Source of the DNA: JBCFBK01 sp039679975 | Lineage (GTDB): Bacteria > Bacteroidota > Bacteroidia > Bacteroidales > Prolixibacteraceae | DNA: 28,581 bases | NCBI GenBank assembly: GCA_039679975.1 | Contig: JBDKTZ010000329.1 | Coordinates: forward strand, 1 to 28,581 | Direction: 5' to 3' | Part shown: positions 7,140-16,391 of the stretch, piece by piece | Numbering within the stretch: the stretch's first letter is position 1 | Layout of the letters: each line of letters begins with the position of its first letter | Notes under the pieces: model-generated | Database searches by the model: none | Told to the model about the DNA's origin: nothing | Seen by the model: only the letters and a program-made list of their open reading frames with translations | Made by a program: the position numbers and the translations under genes

Positions 7140-8957
7140 ATGAAAAATTATTTAACTTTTAAAAAGATCTATGTTATTTGCATCATAGCTTTGGTTAATC
7201 TTTCAGTTTCGGCTCAAAAAGAGGTGAACGAACGTGCCCGCTGGTTTGTTGATTCGCGATTCGGTATGTTTATCCACTGGGGTGTGTACAGCGGGGCCGA
7301 AGGCTTTTGGAAAGGCGAAAAGCTCCGTTACGATAATGATTATGCCGAGTGGATCTATTACCGCAACCGCATCGCGAAAGACGAATACCTGACTTTACTC
7401 GATCGTTTCGATTGGGAGAATATCGATCCTGAAGAATGGGTACTCCTGGCAAAACAGGCCGGAATGAAGTATGTAACCCTCACAGCCAAGCATCATGATG
7501 GTTTCGCTTTGTGGGACAGTAAAGTAAGCGATTATAACATTGCCCATTACACCAGCCCGAAGCGCGATATTGTAAAAGAACTGGCAGCTGCGTGTAAAAA
7601 GCACGGATTGAAAATGGGATTGTACTATTCGCATTGGATCGATTGGGAACATCCTGATGGTTGGGACCATTCCAAGGAAATTACCGGCTTGAGTCCGGAA
7701 CAGTACGATCGTTACTGGCAGGGAAAGGTGATCCCTCAAATGCGCGAATTGCTTACCAATTACGGCGAAATCAGCATAATCTGGTTTGATATGTGGATTC
7801 ATCATTCTTCTACTGTGGTCAGTAAAAATCAGTTGTTGCAGTTGAAGTCATTAATTCGCGAGTTGCAGCCGAATTGCCTGATCAACTCGCGTCTGGGACT
7901 TTCTATTGAAGAAGATCCGGATATCGATTTCAAAACACTTGGCGATAATGAGTTGGGAAGCAAAAAAGAAGAATTTCCCTGGCAATCGCCCGGAACAGTG
8001 GCTCATTCGTGGGGATTCAGTTCGTACGAAGGTCAGTGGAGGTCGACTACTACTTTGTTGCAGTCGCTAATTAATAATGTCAGTTTGAATGGGAATTTTA
8101 TGCTGAATATTGGACCTCGGGCAAATGGAGATGTACCCTATGAAATTGATCAACGCCTGAAGCAAATGGGCGAGTGGCTGGCTGTTAACGGAGAATCGGT
8201 GTATGGCAGCGGAGCTTTCAGTTTGAATAAAGATCAGCACCATTGGGGAAAAATAACCTGCAAAACAGAGAAGGATGGCCGGACCAGGCTTTACCTGCAT
8301 GTTTACACCTGGCCGTTGAGCAAGGTTCTATGTGTAACCGGGGTTGCCGAAAAAGCAGAAAAGATTTATCTGCTGGCCGACAAACAAAAATCGCCGCTCG
8401 CTTTTTCGTTTAACCAGGCTGTTACTAAGATTGCTCTGCCCAACCGGCAGCCCGATCCTTTTGTAACAGTAGTGGTGATGGAATTTGATCGTTATCCTGC
8501 TGTTCATGATAATCTGGTAGCCGAAACTACAGGCGGAGGCTTTTCGTTAAGCTTGCAAAACCGGCTGAAAGCGACAGGCGATTCCTTGATGCGGCCGGCC
8601 GAACGTTTTGGTTCTGTGCCTGCTCATGTGATTGTTACGCAAAAAAGTACTTACCGATGGCGTATTTTTGTTGATCAGCCTTGTTCAATGAATGCTGATG
8701 TTTCCTGCAATTTTCAGGGTAAATCGACGAGGGGAACGATTACCGTTCGCAGTGCGGGAAAATCTGTTCACGCGGTAATAAAGCCAACCGGAAAGACCGT
8801 AGGCGAGCCTCGCTCCGACTGGCAAATTGACAGCTTTAATTCGCAGCGTGTGGGGGTAATCTCATTCCCTTCGTCCGGTTTTTATGATGTTGAACTGGAA
8901 ATCGTTCCTGACAAAAAAGACGAAGTTGGCTTTCATTGGTTATGGCTGGGCAAATAA
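7140..8957 (+). CDS. GH29 alpha-L-fucosidase, exported, with C-terminal extension
   Basis: Exported 605-residue glycosidase that would remove terminal alpha-L-fucose. Residues 1-25 form a signal peptide ending in NLSVSA, without a lipobox, so periplasmic location is likely. The GH29 barrel follows: RFGMFIHWGVYSG (40-52), LTAKHHDGFALWDS (114-127), and IIWFDMWI, where D217 sits at the family's nucleophile position. Many family members read WFDG here; WFDM is a modest variation. SLNGNFMLNIGPRANGDV (315-332) closes the barrel. From about residue 465 there is an extra beta-rich region of roughly 140 residues, not needed for GH29 activity and unassigned; it may bind carbohydrate. The gene is followed after 105 bases by the GH2 gene on the same strand, probably one transcript. 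The acid/base residue could not be placed from sequence alone. Confidence 0.9.
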   Translation: MKNYLTFKKIYVICIIALVNLSVSAQKEVNERARWFVDSRFGMFIHWGVYSGAEGFWKGEKLRYDNDYAEWIYYRNRIAKDEYLTLLDRFDWENIDPEEWVLLAKQAGMKYVTLTAKHHDGFALWDSKVSDYNIAHYTSPKRDIVKELAAACKKHGLKMGLYYSHWIDWEHPDGWDHSKEITGLSPEQYDRYWQGKVIPQMRELLTNYGEISIIWFDMWIHHSSTVVSKNQLLQLKSLIRELQPNCLINSRLGLSIEEDPDIDFKTLGDNELGSKKEEFPWQSPGTVAHSWGFSSYEGQWRSTTTLLQSLINNVSLNGNFMLNIGPRANGDVPYEIDQRLKQMGEWLAVNGESVYGSGAFSLNKDQHHWGKITCKTEKDGRTRLYLHVYTWPLSKVLCVTGVAEKAEKIYLLADKQKSPLAFSFNQAVTKIALPNRQPDPFVTVVVMEFDRYPAVHDNLVAETTGGGFSLSLQNRLKATGDSLMRPAERFGSVPAHVIVTQKSTYRWRIFVDQPCSMNADVSCNFQGKSTRGTITVRSAGKSVHAVIKPTGKTVGEPRSDWQIDSFNSQRVGVISFPSSGFYDVELEIVPDKKDEVGFHWLWLGK

Positions 8958-9062
8958 TCTGGTATCCCTGGTCGCCGATGCTATTGCCGGGCCTAAAAGG
9001 CGAACACTCAAATAAATTGTTCACATTCGTTGAAATATAAATTGATCAGAATGCAATAACCT

Positions 9063-12053
9063 ATGGACCTAATGACTAAACCGATCCTGTTCGTTGCGTT
9101 ACTATTTGTTATTTGTCAGACTCTGGCAAAAGAAGCGCAAAAATCAATGGCTCCGGAAACGGAAATCAGCCTGAACGGAAACTGGAGTTTTAAATACGTG
9201 CCGGCATCGGAAACCGGGAGCGATTCGTTGTTCTACACAAAAGATTTTGATGCCTCTGATTGGTCAGACATCCGGGTTCCCGGACATTGGGAACTCCAGG
9301 GATTTGCCGAGCCTTCGTATGGGGGTGGTTTGAAGGAGGGCACTGGTTTGTACCGTAAGATGTTTGTGATTTCCCCGGAGTTCAGGAATAAACAAATATT
9401 TATTCAATTCGAAGGAGTACTTTATGGATACGATGTTTTCATAAACGGCAGATATGCCGGGAACTGGTCGAGCGCCTTTAACCCTGCCCGTTTCAATATT
9501 ACTGATTTCGTAGATTTTACCGGCGAAAACCTCCTTGCAGTGAAGGTTTCAACACGGGTAAAGGGATATAAATTTGATTTGCATGATTGTTGGTCGCTCT
9601 CCGGTATATACCGGCCCGTATCAATTCAGATCACTCCCGATTTTTATATCGATGATTACACAATCGAAACCACAATTAATACGACCCATTCGAAGGCTCA
9701 AGTAAAAGTGAATTACAGTCTCCGCCCTATTGAAAAGGAAAGATTTAAAAATGTATCCATAAGGGGGATTCTTCATACCCCCCATAACCGATCGCTCAAA
9801 ACGGTTGTTCCTGTCCGGTCTCCAAACGGGATGCTGTCATTTGAGATAAAAGACCCTGTTTTGTGGACCGCAGAGACGCCTTCCTTGTATCAGTTGGAGC
9901 TTTTTTTGACCGATGGGAAGAACGTTGTTCAACACAAGACGCAAAATGTCGGCATAAGACAAGTCAGTATCGAACATTCAGTTCTTAAACTGAATGACAG
10001 TCCATTAAAATTACGGGGTGTTAACCATCATGATTTGGTTCCGGAAACCGGACGAACATTGACCCGCGAACAGATTTTGCGTGACTTGAAATCGATGCAA
10101 CGTGCAAACATCAATTTTATCCGGACCTCTCATTACCCACCCGATCGCAGAATGCTGGATCTGTGTGACAGCCTGGGGATATATGTGGTATGTGAGGTGC
10201 CGTTTGGCGGAGGAGATATTCATTTGACTGATACAGCTTATCAGGATATCTTGCTGATGCGGGCAAAAGCCACTTTGTTACGCGATAAAAATCACCCGTG
10301 CGTCATTATATGGAGCGTGGGTAACGAGAATCCTTTGACTCCGATTACTGAAGTTGTAGGAAGGTACGTACAACAAACCGATTCATCGAGACCAATCTGC
10401 TATCCGCAAATGGGCTCATATTTTAAGGCGCATTATTCCGGTTTTCCTGACTTCCTGGATATTTATACCCCTCATTATTGCGGGGATGAGTGGATAAGGG
10501 AATTCGCCAAAATAACAACAAAGCCGGTGCTTTTAACGGAATATTCCCATGCCCGGGGACTGGCATTTGGGGACCTGGAGGCTAACTGGAAAGAATTGTT
10601 CCGTAACCGACAATTTGCCGGTGGGGCCGTCTGGCATTTTCACGATCAGGGAATTCTGAGAACGGCTTCTCACCCTGTCGACAGATCTCAGCCGACTTAT
10701 TGTGTCTGGAAAGACTCGGTAAATTATTATGATTCCAATGGAGGTTACGGAACCGATGGCATTGTTTATTCCGACCGTACTCCTCAGGTTGATTATTGGG
10801 AAGTACGCAAAGTGTATTCACCGGTCCAGATTATTGAAGATCAAGTACCCGTGATTCCCGGGAAACAGGCATTAAAGTTTTCAGTATACAATCAGTTCGA
10901 CTTTTTGAATCTTAACGTGCTTCGTGGCAGATGGAGTTTATATAAAAACAGGGAGATTGTTCAAACTGGTAACATAACAGTTGACTGTACCCCGCATGAT
11001 ACTGTCTTTTGTGATGTTTTTATAAATCTGCCTGATCATCCGGAAAGCGATATCTGGTATTTGAGATTTGATTTCAGGGATAAAAGCAAAAATCCGGTTT
11101 ATGAGCATACCGTCGAATTAAAGGCTCGTAACGCTGATATGGTGAATCATGAAATTCCAGGTAAATTGAAAAAATCCCCCCTGGGAGTAAATGTTGAAAA
11201 TGAAGCCTCAAAAATTGAGTTAAACGGTTTTTGTTATGAATTTTCAAAACGAAGTTTATCACTAAGCCTTTCAGTTAAAAATGATGGAGTCGGGCTTATA
11301 ACGGGTGGGGCCTATGCCCGTGTTGGTCGCGGCACGGAAATTAACGACCTGAGAGCCAAAACAAAAAGTGAGCTGAGCAGTTGGGACCCGCATTTGATAG
11401 CTGCAAGCAAGGTTGAAAACCGGATAGAAACAAACGCCGGAGACATCTATAAACTATCGGGCGATGCGGCCTATCTGAGGGGAGATGATTACCCGGGGGA
11501 AAGGCTGGACGGAAATATATCTTACTCATTGACGAATGACGGGATACTGTCGGTTAGTTACACCCTGAAACCTCAGAATGTCACAGGAGTAATTATGGAA
11601 GTGGGAGTGTCGTTTATCCTGTCTGAGCAGGCAACTGATTTCATGTGGGTTGGTAAAGGTCCCTATCCCGCTTATCCCGGAAAGGAAATGCTGAGTGACT
11701 TTGGTATTCACTTCCTGAAAAAGCAAGACCTTTATTTTCGTGGCAACCGCTCCAACGTAAGCATCGCTGTGTTGTGCGATCCGAAAGGAAACGGAATTGC
11801 TGTTATTGGCAATCATTCGAACATTGCAGTTGAAGTTGAGAACGATCAGATCATTGTTAGCCATATTGGTTTTTTAACCGGTAAAAACACTAAAGTGCCT
11901 GCAGCGGATGTTAGCGAGATTAAAGGCGAGTTTAAAATCATTGCCTTACGTGCCGGGTTTTGGCCGGAGCGGATATCGGAACTGGTTGGATATCCTGATC
12001 CTGAAAAGCAGCCATTTAATCCATTCTACCATAGCTATGAACAAAGGCAGTGA
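9063..12053 (+). CDS. GH2 glycoside hydrolase (beta-galactosidase-like), exported
   Basis: Exported 996-residue enzyme of family GH2; beta-galactosidase is the first guess, beta-glucuronidase a possible alternative. An N-terminal signal peptide (about residues 1-22) has no lipobox. The N-terminal jelly-roll shows IRVPGHWELQGFAEPSYGG (70-88). The immunoglobulin-like middle domain ends in ETPSLYQLEL. The barrel begins at LKLRGVNHHDLVPETG (315-330) and carries NFIRTSHYPPDRRMLDLCD, the acid/base pair N421-E422 in WSVGNENP, and the nucleophile E493 in VLLTEYSHARG. The 470 residues after this form additional beta domains, making it long like LacZ-type enzymes. The usual DE(A/C)N motif after the TSHYP segment is replaced by VCEVPFGGGD (376-385), hinting at a non-standard substrate. 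It would act in the periplasm on fragments imported by the SusC/SusD system. Confidence 0.9.
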   Translation: MDLMTKPILFVALLFVICQTLAKEAQKSMAPETEISLNGNWSFKYVPASETGSDSLFYTKDFDASDWSDIRVPGHWELQGFAEPSYGGGLKEGTGLYRKMFVISPEFRNKQIFIQFEGVLYGYDVFINGRYAGNWSSAFNPARFNITDFVDFTGENLLAVKVSTRVKGYKFDLHDCWSLSGIYRPVSIQITPDFYIDDYTIETTINTTHSKAQVKVNYSLRPIEKERFKNVSIRGILHTPHNRSLKTVVPVRSPNGMLSFEIKDPVLWTAETPSLYQLELFLTDGKNVVQHKTQNVGIRQVSIEHSVLKLNDSPLKLRGVNHHDLVPETGRTLTREQILRDLKSMQRANINFIRTSHYPPDRRMLDLCDSLGIYVVCEVPFGGGDIHLTDTAYQDILLMRAKATLLRDKNHPCVIIWSVGNENPLTPITEVVGRYVQQTDSSRPICYPQMGSYFKAHYSGFPDFLDIYTPHYCGDEWIREFAKITTKPVLLTEYSHARGLAFGDLEANWKELFRNRQFAGGAVWHFHDQGILRTASHPVDRSQPTYCVWKDSVNYYDSNGGYGTDGIVYSDRTPQVDYWEVRKVYSPVQIIEDQVPVIPGKQALKFSVYNQFDFLNLNVLRGRWSLYKNREIVQTGNITVDCTPHDTVFCDVFINLPDHPESDIWYLRFDFRDKSKNPVYEHTVELKARNADMVNHEIPGKLKKSPLGVNVENEASKIELNGFCYEFSKRSLSLSLSVKNDGVGLITGGAYARVGRGTEINDLRAKTKSELSSWDPHLIAASKVENRIETNAGDIYKLSGDAAYLRGDDYPGERLDGNISYSLTNDGILSVSYTLKPQNVTGVIMEVGVSFILSEQATDFMWVGKGPYPAYPGKEMLSDFGIHFLKKQDLYFRGNRSNVSIAVLCDPKGNGIAVIGNHSNIAVEVENDQIIVSHIGFLTGKNTKVPAADVSEIKGEFKIIALRAGFWPERISELVGYPDPEKQPFNPFYHSYEQRQ

Positions 12054-12094
12054 TTAAGCAATTTAGGAACTCTCAGAGATCCTAAATTGCTTAA
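12054..12094. terminator. Strong inverted repeat between convergent GH2 and GH106 genes
   Basis: A perfect 15-bp inverted repeat begins right after the GH2 stop codon: TTAAGCAATTTAGGA (12054-12068) and its exact complement at 12080-12094. The 11-base spacer can pair further (CTC with GAG). As the two flanking genes converge here, a bidirectional terminator is the natural reading. No long T-run follows on the plus strand. Confidence 0.75.
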
Positions 12095-12171
12095 TTTGTA
12101 AGACATTATCTTCACCGTCTTTGATGCTGTAAATAATTCACGGGAAAACGGCGAAGCGGGTTTTCATTAGT

Positions 12172-14991
12172 TCATAAATGCGGAAACTTGTTCCCCCCGA
12201 ACAAAAGTTTTACCGGTCCGAGCAGACCCGAGGTCTGGTTACGGAAAGTTTCATCGCCTCCAGGCCATACTTCTCTGGTGATATAAGGCTGATTGGTTCT
12301 GCAATAGCGATCTTTGGGATCCAGTTGCATATCACCGGTCAGGCGGTTGATCCACATATTCACTACTTCAATTTTCAATTCATTCTCTCCGTCTTTGACC
12401 ACTTCTGTAATATCCGCCCTGAAGGGTTTCTTCCATAGGATGCCTGCCGATTTTCCATTAATGAAAACCTCTGCTACATCGCGGACTTCCCCCAGCTCGA
12501 TGAAACAGTGTTTTCCTTTATCCTCATTTTCAACCGTGAAGCTTTTTTGATAAGTCGCTGTTCCGGAAAAGTATTTGATCCCGGGTTCTTCAAACCCGGT
12601 CCACGACTGCAACCGGTCAAAAACCACATTTGAGGGCGCTCCCCATCCTTCAGGAAAACTGACCCTCCAGGGACCCTTCAGCTCCTGCTCTGTCAGTTGT
12701 TCCCGGCTTTCATTGGCAGGAAGGCTCCGTTGCCGGTTGTTAAATACGACAAACATGGAACCATGCGGGGGTAAATCCAGTTGAAAGGCGGTATGATCAT
12801 TTTCTTCCCGGTAATTTACCACTCTGGTTTGAAGCCCGGTTGCCGGGTCCCAGCATTCAGGGTATTTCCCGCTAACCCGGAACCGGGCTTCTCCTTTGAC
12901 CCGCTCTTCGGCTTCATTACGGATGAAATACACTTCTCCTCCTTCGGTTGTCCGGTGAATGTAATCGGGAGCCGGTGCGCTGCTGAAAGAAAAGTCTTTG
13001 GTTATTTCACGCAGGGAAAGGAACTCTTCGGCTGATATGCCCATTATGATCTTTCCTTTTCCGTAAGCGTTCTCTGTGATGTTTTTCCCATCAATCTTTC
13101 CCCATAGTTTACCTGACAGCTCTCCGAATAACTTCTTGTCCGCATCAGAGTAGCTTAGTCCCGGCGATGATGTTGGTTTTGGTCCGATCACCGCAGCGCC
13201 TGCCTTTACCAGCTCTTCGATTTTTTGTAAAACAGCCAGGGGCATCTGTTCCTGCTCTGGCAAAACCAGCACGGCGTAGCTCATCCCGTCAGGAAGGGTG
13301 ATCCTCCCTTTTTTGACTGACATGCGGTTTAGGATCACATCTGTATTGACCACATCATAATCATAACCTTCGCCTAAACCTTTCATTCTGGGTTTTTCCG
13401 GGACACTGTGATACACCGGGAAGAAATTGGGAGCCTGGTCGCCGTAGTAGCAGCAGACATCGGCCACAAACAGGCCTTGCTGAAGCAGGAAATTACAGCG
13501 GGAGAGATAATCCATAAACGGTTTTGATTTTTCCCACCATGTGGTTCCGGGATTCATGTCATATCCCGCGTGATAGGTCCTGCCCGGCAGCCCGTCTTCC
13601 GGGTTGGTGCCGGCGAAGGTGTGGAACGTCACATTGTTCAGTCCCTCGCAGTAAGCCCTGTCCACATGCTTCTTCATTTCATAGGGAGAGTCTTTCCACC
13701 TTCTCCATGTGGTGAACGACTCGGCATCGACCATTTTCCGGCCGTAAATATGCGCAGCGCCGGCAACTTCCTTGATCAGGAACATATTGCGGTGCCGGAT
13801 CCAGAATTCGCCGCGCGGAACCGAGACATTTCCCAGCGCCTTCAACGCATCGACCGGGCAGGTATTCCAGACGGGGGGGCCTGGTCCGCCGGCTTCTGCA
13901 ACCAGCTCGGCCTTGTATTTTTTCAGGAATTCCGTTCCCGTGGTGTAATGGCTGAAGATCAGCTGATCGCTGACGGTTTTGCGGAAATCATATAGAAACC
14001 CGTCGCCATGCTCTTTCATGTTCCATCCGGCAAGAACCGGCAGGTAATTTTCAATGGAATATCCCTGCCTTTCCTTGAATATGGCCGGCATCGAATTGGT
14101 CCAGGGGGTTCCCTTTTCCAGTTCCATGCTGTCGAATTCGAAGTAAGCCAACCCCGAATCTGATGCGTTCTCCGGGGTTACGCCCAAACGGTCCATGAAA
14201 TAGTGCAGATGGCGTTTGGTTGCTTCGGGGTCCAGAAAATCGATGAAAAGTCCGTTGGATTTCGGAGATGGAACAATGAGCGATTGACCTGTGTTGGAAC
14301 AGACATAGCGGATGATGCTCCATTTGCCTGCCGGTGCTTCCCAGTCCAGGTGCCCGTCAGCAACATGAGCAGTCAGATCGATGATCTGCTTTGGGCTGTT
14401 AATGGTTTTTTCATCGTTATACGGAACGGCCAGCACGGCCACATCCAGACAGAAAACCGGCGTCCCGTCCTCTTTGAGCGGGCAATGGGGAGGGAGTTTG
14501 GGAAAGGGCAGTTCCATGGAAATCCTGCCGGGTCCGGTTGCCTGCACTTCAGAAAAGTACAGCGCCTTGGAAGCCCAATCGGGCGTGACCCATGAGCCTC
14601 CGGCATTCCATCCGCTGGAGGCAATGATGCCGATCTTCATCCCGAGCCTTTTCCCTTCCGAAATGGCATGCTTAATGAGCGAGACCGATTCATCACCCAG
14701 AAATGGGCCTCCCGCCGGAATAAATTCAGGATTACGAACCGCTGCCACATCCCAGATCTCGGCCCGCATGATCCCTTTGGAGTGCATGGCTTCCAGATCA
14801 CGGGTGATCGCTTCCCGGCTCATATTCCCGTTCAACCAGCACCAGAATACACCCGGTCGGGCTGATGAAGGAGGATTTTCAAAAGCTGCAGCCATTGTTT
14901 CGGCTGCATCTTCATGATTTCCTTTCCACACGGAACAGGAAAGCAACAGAAACGCAAAAAACAGGAAGGGAGTACGAATTTTCATTTTCAA
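12172..14991 (-). CDS. GH106 alpha-L-rhamnosidase-like lipoprotein
   Basis: A 939-residue exported lipoprotein: the signal peptide ends in the lipobox FLLLSC with C19 as lipidation site. The N-terminal block, PPSSARPGVFWCWLNGN (40-56) followed by REAITRDLEAMHSKGI, then KIGIIASSGWNAGGSW, is characteristic of family GH106, whose known members release alpha-L-rhamnose. A C-terminal jelly-roll of about 140 residues, seen in TYQKSFTVENEDKGKHCF and VAEVFINGKSAGILWKKPF, is also typical. The catalytic glutamates could not be placed with confidence. It is the last gene of the minus-strand PUL block but is separated from the binding-protein genes by a terminator, so it may have its own promoter in 14992-15105. 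Its GC content appears clearly higher than that of its neighbours in sampled lines. With RhaT to the right, a rhamnose-releasing role is coherent. Confidence 0.85.
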   Translation of the reverse strand: MKMKIRTPFLFFAFLLLSCSVWKGNHEDAAETMAAAFENPPSSARPGVFWCWLNGNMSREAITRDLEAMHSKGIMRAEIWDVAAVRNPEFIPAGGPFLGDESVSLIKHAISEGKRLGMKIGIIASSGWNAGGSWVTPDWASKALYFSEVQATGPGRISMELPFPKLPPHCPLKEDGTPVFCLDVAVLAVPYNDEKTINSPKQIIDLTAHVADGHLDWEAPAGKWSIIRYVCSNTGQSLIVPSPKSNGLFIDFLDPEATKRHLHYFMDRLGVTPENASDSGLAYFEFDSMELEKGTPWTNSMPAIFKERQGYSIENYLPVLAGWNMKEHGDGFLYDFRKTVSDQLIFSHYTTGTEFLKKYKAELVAEAGGPGPPVWNTCPVDALKALGNVSVPRGEFWIRHRNMFLIKEVAGAAHIYGRKMVDAESFTTWRRWKDSPYEMKKHVDRAYCEGLNNVTFHTFAGTNPEDGLPGRTYHAGYDMNPGTTWWEKSKPFMDYLSRCNFLLQQGLFVADVCCYYGDQAPNFFPVYHSVPEKPRMKGLGEGYDYDVVNTDVILNRMSVKKGRITLPDGMSYAVLVLPEQEQMPLAVLQKIEELVKAGAAVIGPKPTSSPGLSYSDADKKLFGELSGKLWGKIDGKNITENAYGKGKIIMGISAEEFLSLREITKDFSFSSAPAPDYIHRTTEGGEVYFIRNEAEERVKGEARFRVSGKYPECWDPATGLQTRVVNYREENDHTAFQLDLPPHGSMFVVFNNRQRSLPANESREQLTEQELKGPWRVSFPEGWGAPSNVVFDRLQSWTGFEEPGIKYFSGTATYQKSFTVENEDKGKHCFIELGEVRDVAEVFINGKSAGILWKKPFRADITEVVKDGENELKIEVVNMWINRLTGDMQLDPKDRYCRTNQPYITREVWPGGDETFRNQTSGLLGPVKLLFGGNKFPHL

Positions 14992-15105
14992 TGCTATTGA
15001 TTTGATGAGACTTCATGTTCGGTAAAATATAAACCCAATTGGAAGAGTAATACGCCTGACTTATCTTTTTTAGTATTCCGAAAAAGCGTAGGTTGAAGAA
15101 CGATT

Positions 15106-15161
15106 AAAAAACGGTAAAGCTATCCGGTTACCAACAAATCGCTTTCAGGATAACTTTACCG
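15106..15161 (-). terminator. Rho-independent terminator downstream of the sus block
   Basis: Read on the minus strand, arms at 15148-15161 and 15112-15125 pair over 14 bp with one G-U-type position (CGGTAAAGCTATCC versus GGATAACTTTACCG on the plus strand). They are followed at once by six T residues (plus-strand A-run 15106-15111). It lies 24 bases after the stop of the discoidin-domain lipoprotein gene and would end the susC-susD transcript before the GH106 gene. Confidence 0.8.
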
Positions 15162-15184
15162 CCGATTGTGATCCTGGTTAATTG

Positions 15185-16270
15185 CTATAGTCCATAAGCA
15201 TTGATTTCGCCGGTAACCATAAATTTATTCGGGCCGCTCAATCCGACAAATTTAAAATATCTGCCGGATGTGGGAGGGACCGCATAATATTGCCCGTCGT
15301 CAATAAAGCGGTTAAAGCGAAACACGCCCAAATCAATCCAATTTGCATTGTCGGTGCTTGAAAATAATTGGAATGTGTCGAAGGCCCGGTCATCGCTGGT
15401 TGCCCGGAATATTTTAAATGCAGTGATTGTCCGGTCTATACCCATGTCAACAGTCACAAAATGTGGAAAATTTGACGCTGTGGCATGCGTATGCCAGCGT
15501 GTCGCGGGGTTACCATCGATTACATTTGAAGCCAGGTTGGCAGCACCAGAATGCTGCGTGGAAAAACCGATTATGCGCCATACACTCTTATTCAAGAAGT
15601 ATTCTTTATTTTCCAGAAAACCGGTATAAAAAGTGTCGATGGCAAGATGATTTGGGACGTAAAGTGTTCTGTATGAAAACGTAGTTCCTCTTTTAATGTC
15701 GGAAATTGTTGAAACAGCCTCATTACTCATTGTTCGCAAGGTCTGTATTTCTCCTGCCGCGTTCGTATATCGGATTTCGGTAGCATAGGCCGACAGGGTA
15801 TCGATTGTTCCCCATTCAATTTTAACTATAGTTTCGGTGAGGATTGCATTATTGATGGCCCGGTTTAATATTCCTGCCTCATATTTTACTCCATAGGAAC
15901 TACCTCTTACTTCGACCGGAATTGAAATATTTCCTTTTTCATCAAAAGTCCGGATAAAAAAGGAATAGGTATTTTCCGGCAAATCCTCAATAATACAGGA
16001 GATGGTGTCCTTGTCTGCCGGAACATTAGCGTCGGTGGAATCGGTATAGTTATTCCAGTAAACTCTGGCCCTGACGACTTTCGGATCAGATCCCTTGAGC
16101 CAGGAAACCTTAACCCGGTTTTTCCCTGCATACACAATCGGATTTAACGCTTTTCCGGGGTATGTATGTCCGTTTGGAACAATATAGTCTTGGTAAATGC
16201 TGTCCATATCCTTACAGGAAGAAAGGCACCAAACAATCCCTGCAATTAATATATAAGTTAATTTTTTCAT
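15185..16270 (-). CDS. Surface lipoprotein with DUF4998-like and F5/8 type C (discoidin) domains
   Basis: A 361-residue lipoprotein: signal peptide, then lipobox WCLSSC with C19. The first part (about 20-215) looks like the DUF4998/fibronectin-like region of PUL-encoded binding proteins, with VKVSWLKGSDPKVVRARVYW and a linker of beta strands. The last 130 residues form a discoidin fold: WRIIGFSTQHSGAAN (231-245), VIDGNPATRWHT (250-261), HFVTVDMG, and SGRYFKFVGLSG near the end. Discoidin domains of this kind often bind sugars. Lying at the 3' end of the susC-susD operon, it is most likely a surface glycan-binding protein on the outer leaflet. The ligand is unknown. It lies 121 bases downstream of the next gene and is followed by the terminator at 15106-15161. 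Confidence 0.82.
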   Translation of the reverse strand: MKKLTYILIAGIVWCLSSCKDMDSIYQDYIVPNGHTYPGKALNPIVYAGKNRVKVSWLKGSDPKVVRARVYWNNYTDSTDANVPADKDTISCIIEDLPENTYSFFIRTFDEKGNISIPVEVRGSSYGVKYEAGILNRAINNAILTETIVKIEWGTIDTLSAYATEIRYTNAAGEIQTLRTMSNEAVSTISDIKRGTTFSYRTLYVPNHLAIDTFYTGFLENKEYFLNKSVWRIIGFSTQHSGAANLASNVIDGNPATRWHTHATASNFPHFVTVDMGIDRTITAFKIFRATSDDRAFDTFQLFSSTDNANWIDLGVFRFNRFIDDGQYYAVPPTSGRYFKFVGLSGPNKFMVTGEINAYGL

Positions 16271-16391
16271 ACGTTAGTAATTTGTTCGTTAATAGTCGTA
16301 TGGAACTCGCATATCACTGAAAATTATTATGATAATCTATAGTATTGCAGAGTAACATGCTCGTTTCATATTGCCTGTTATTTAAATCTGA

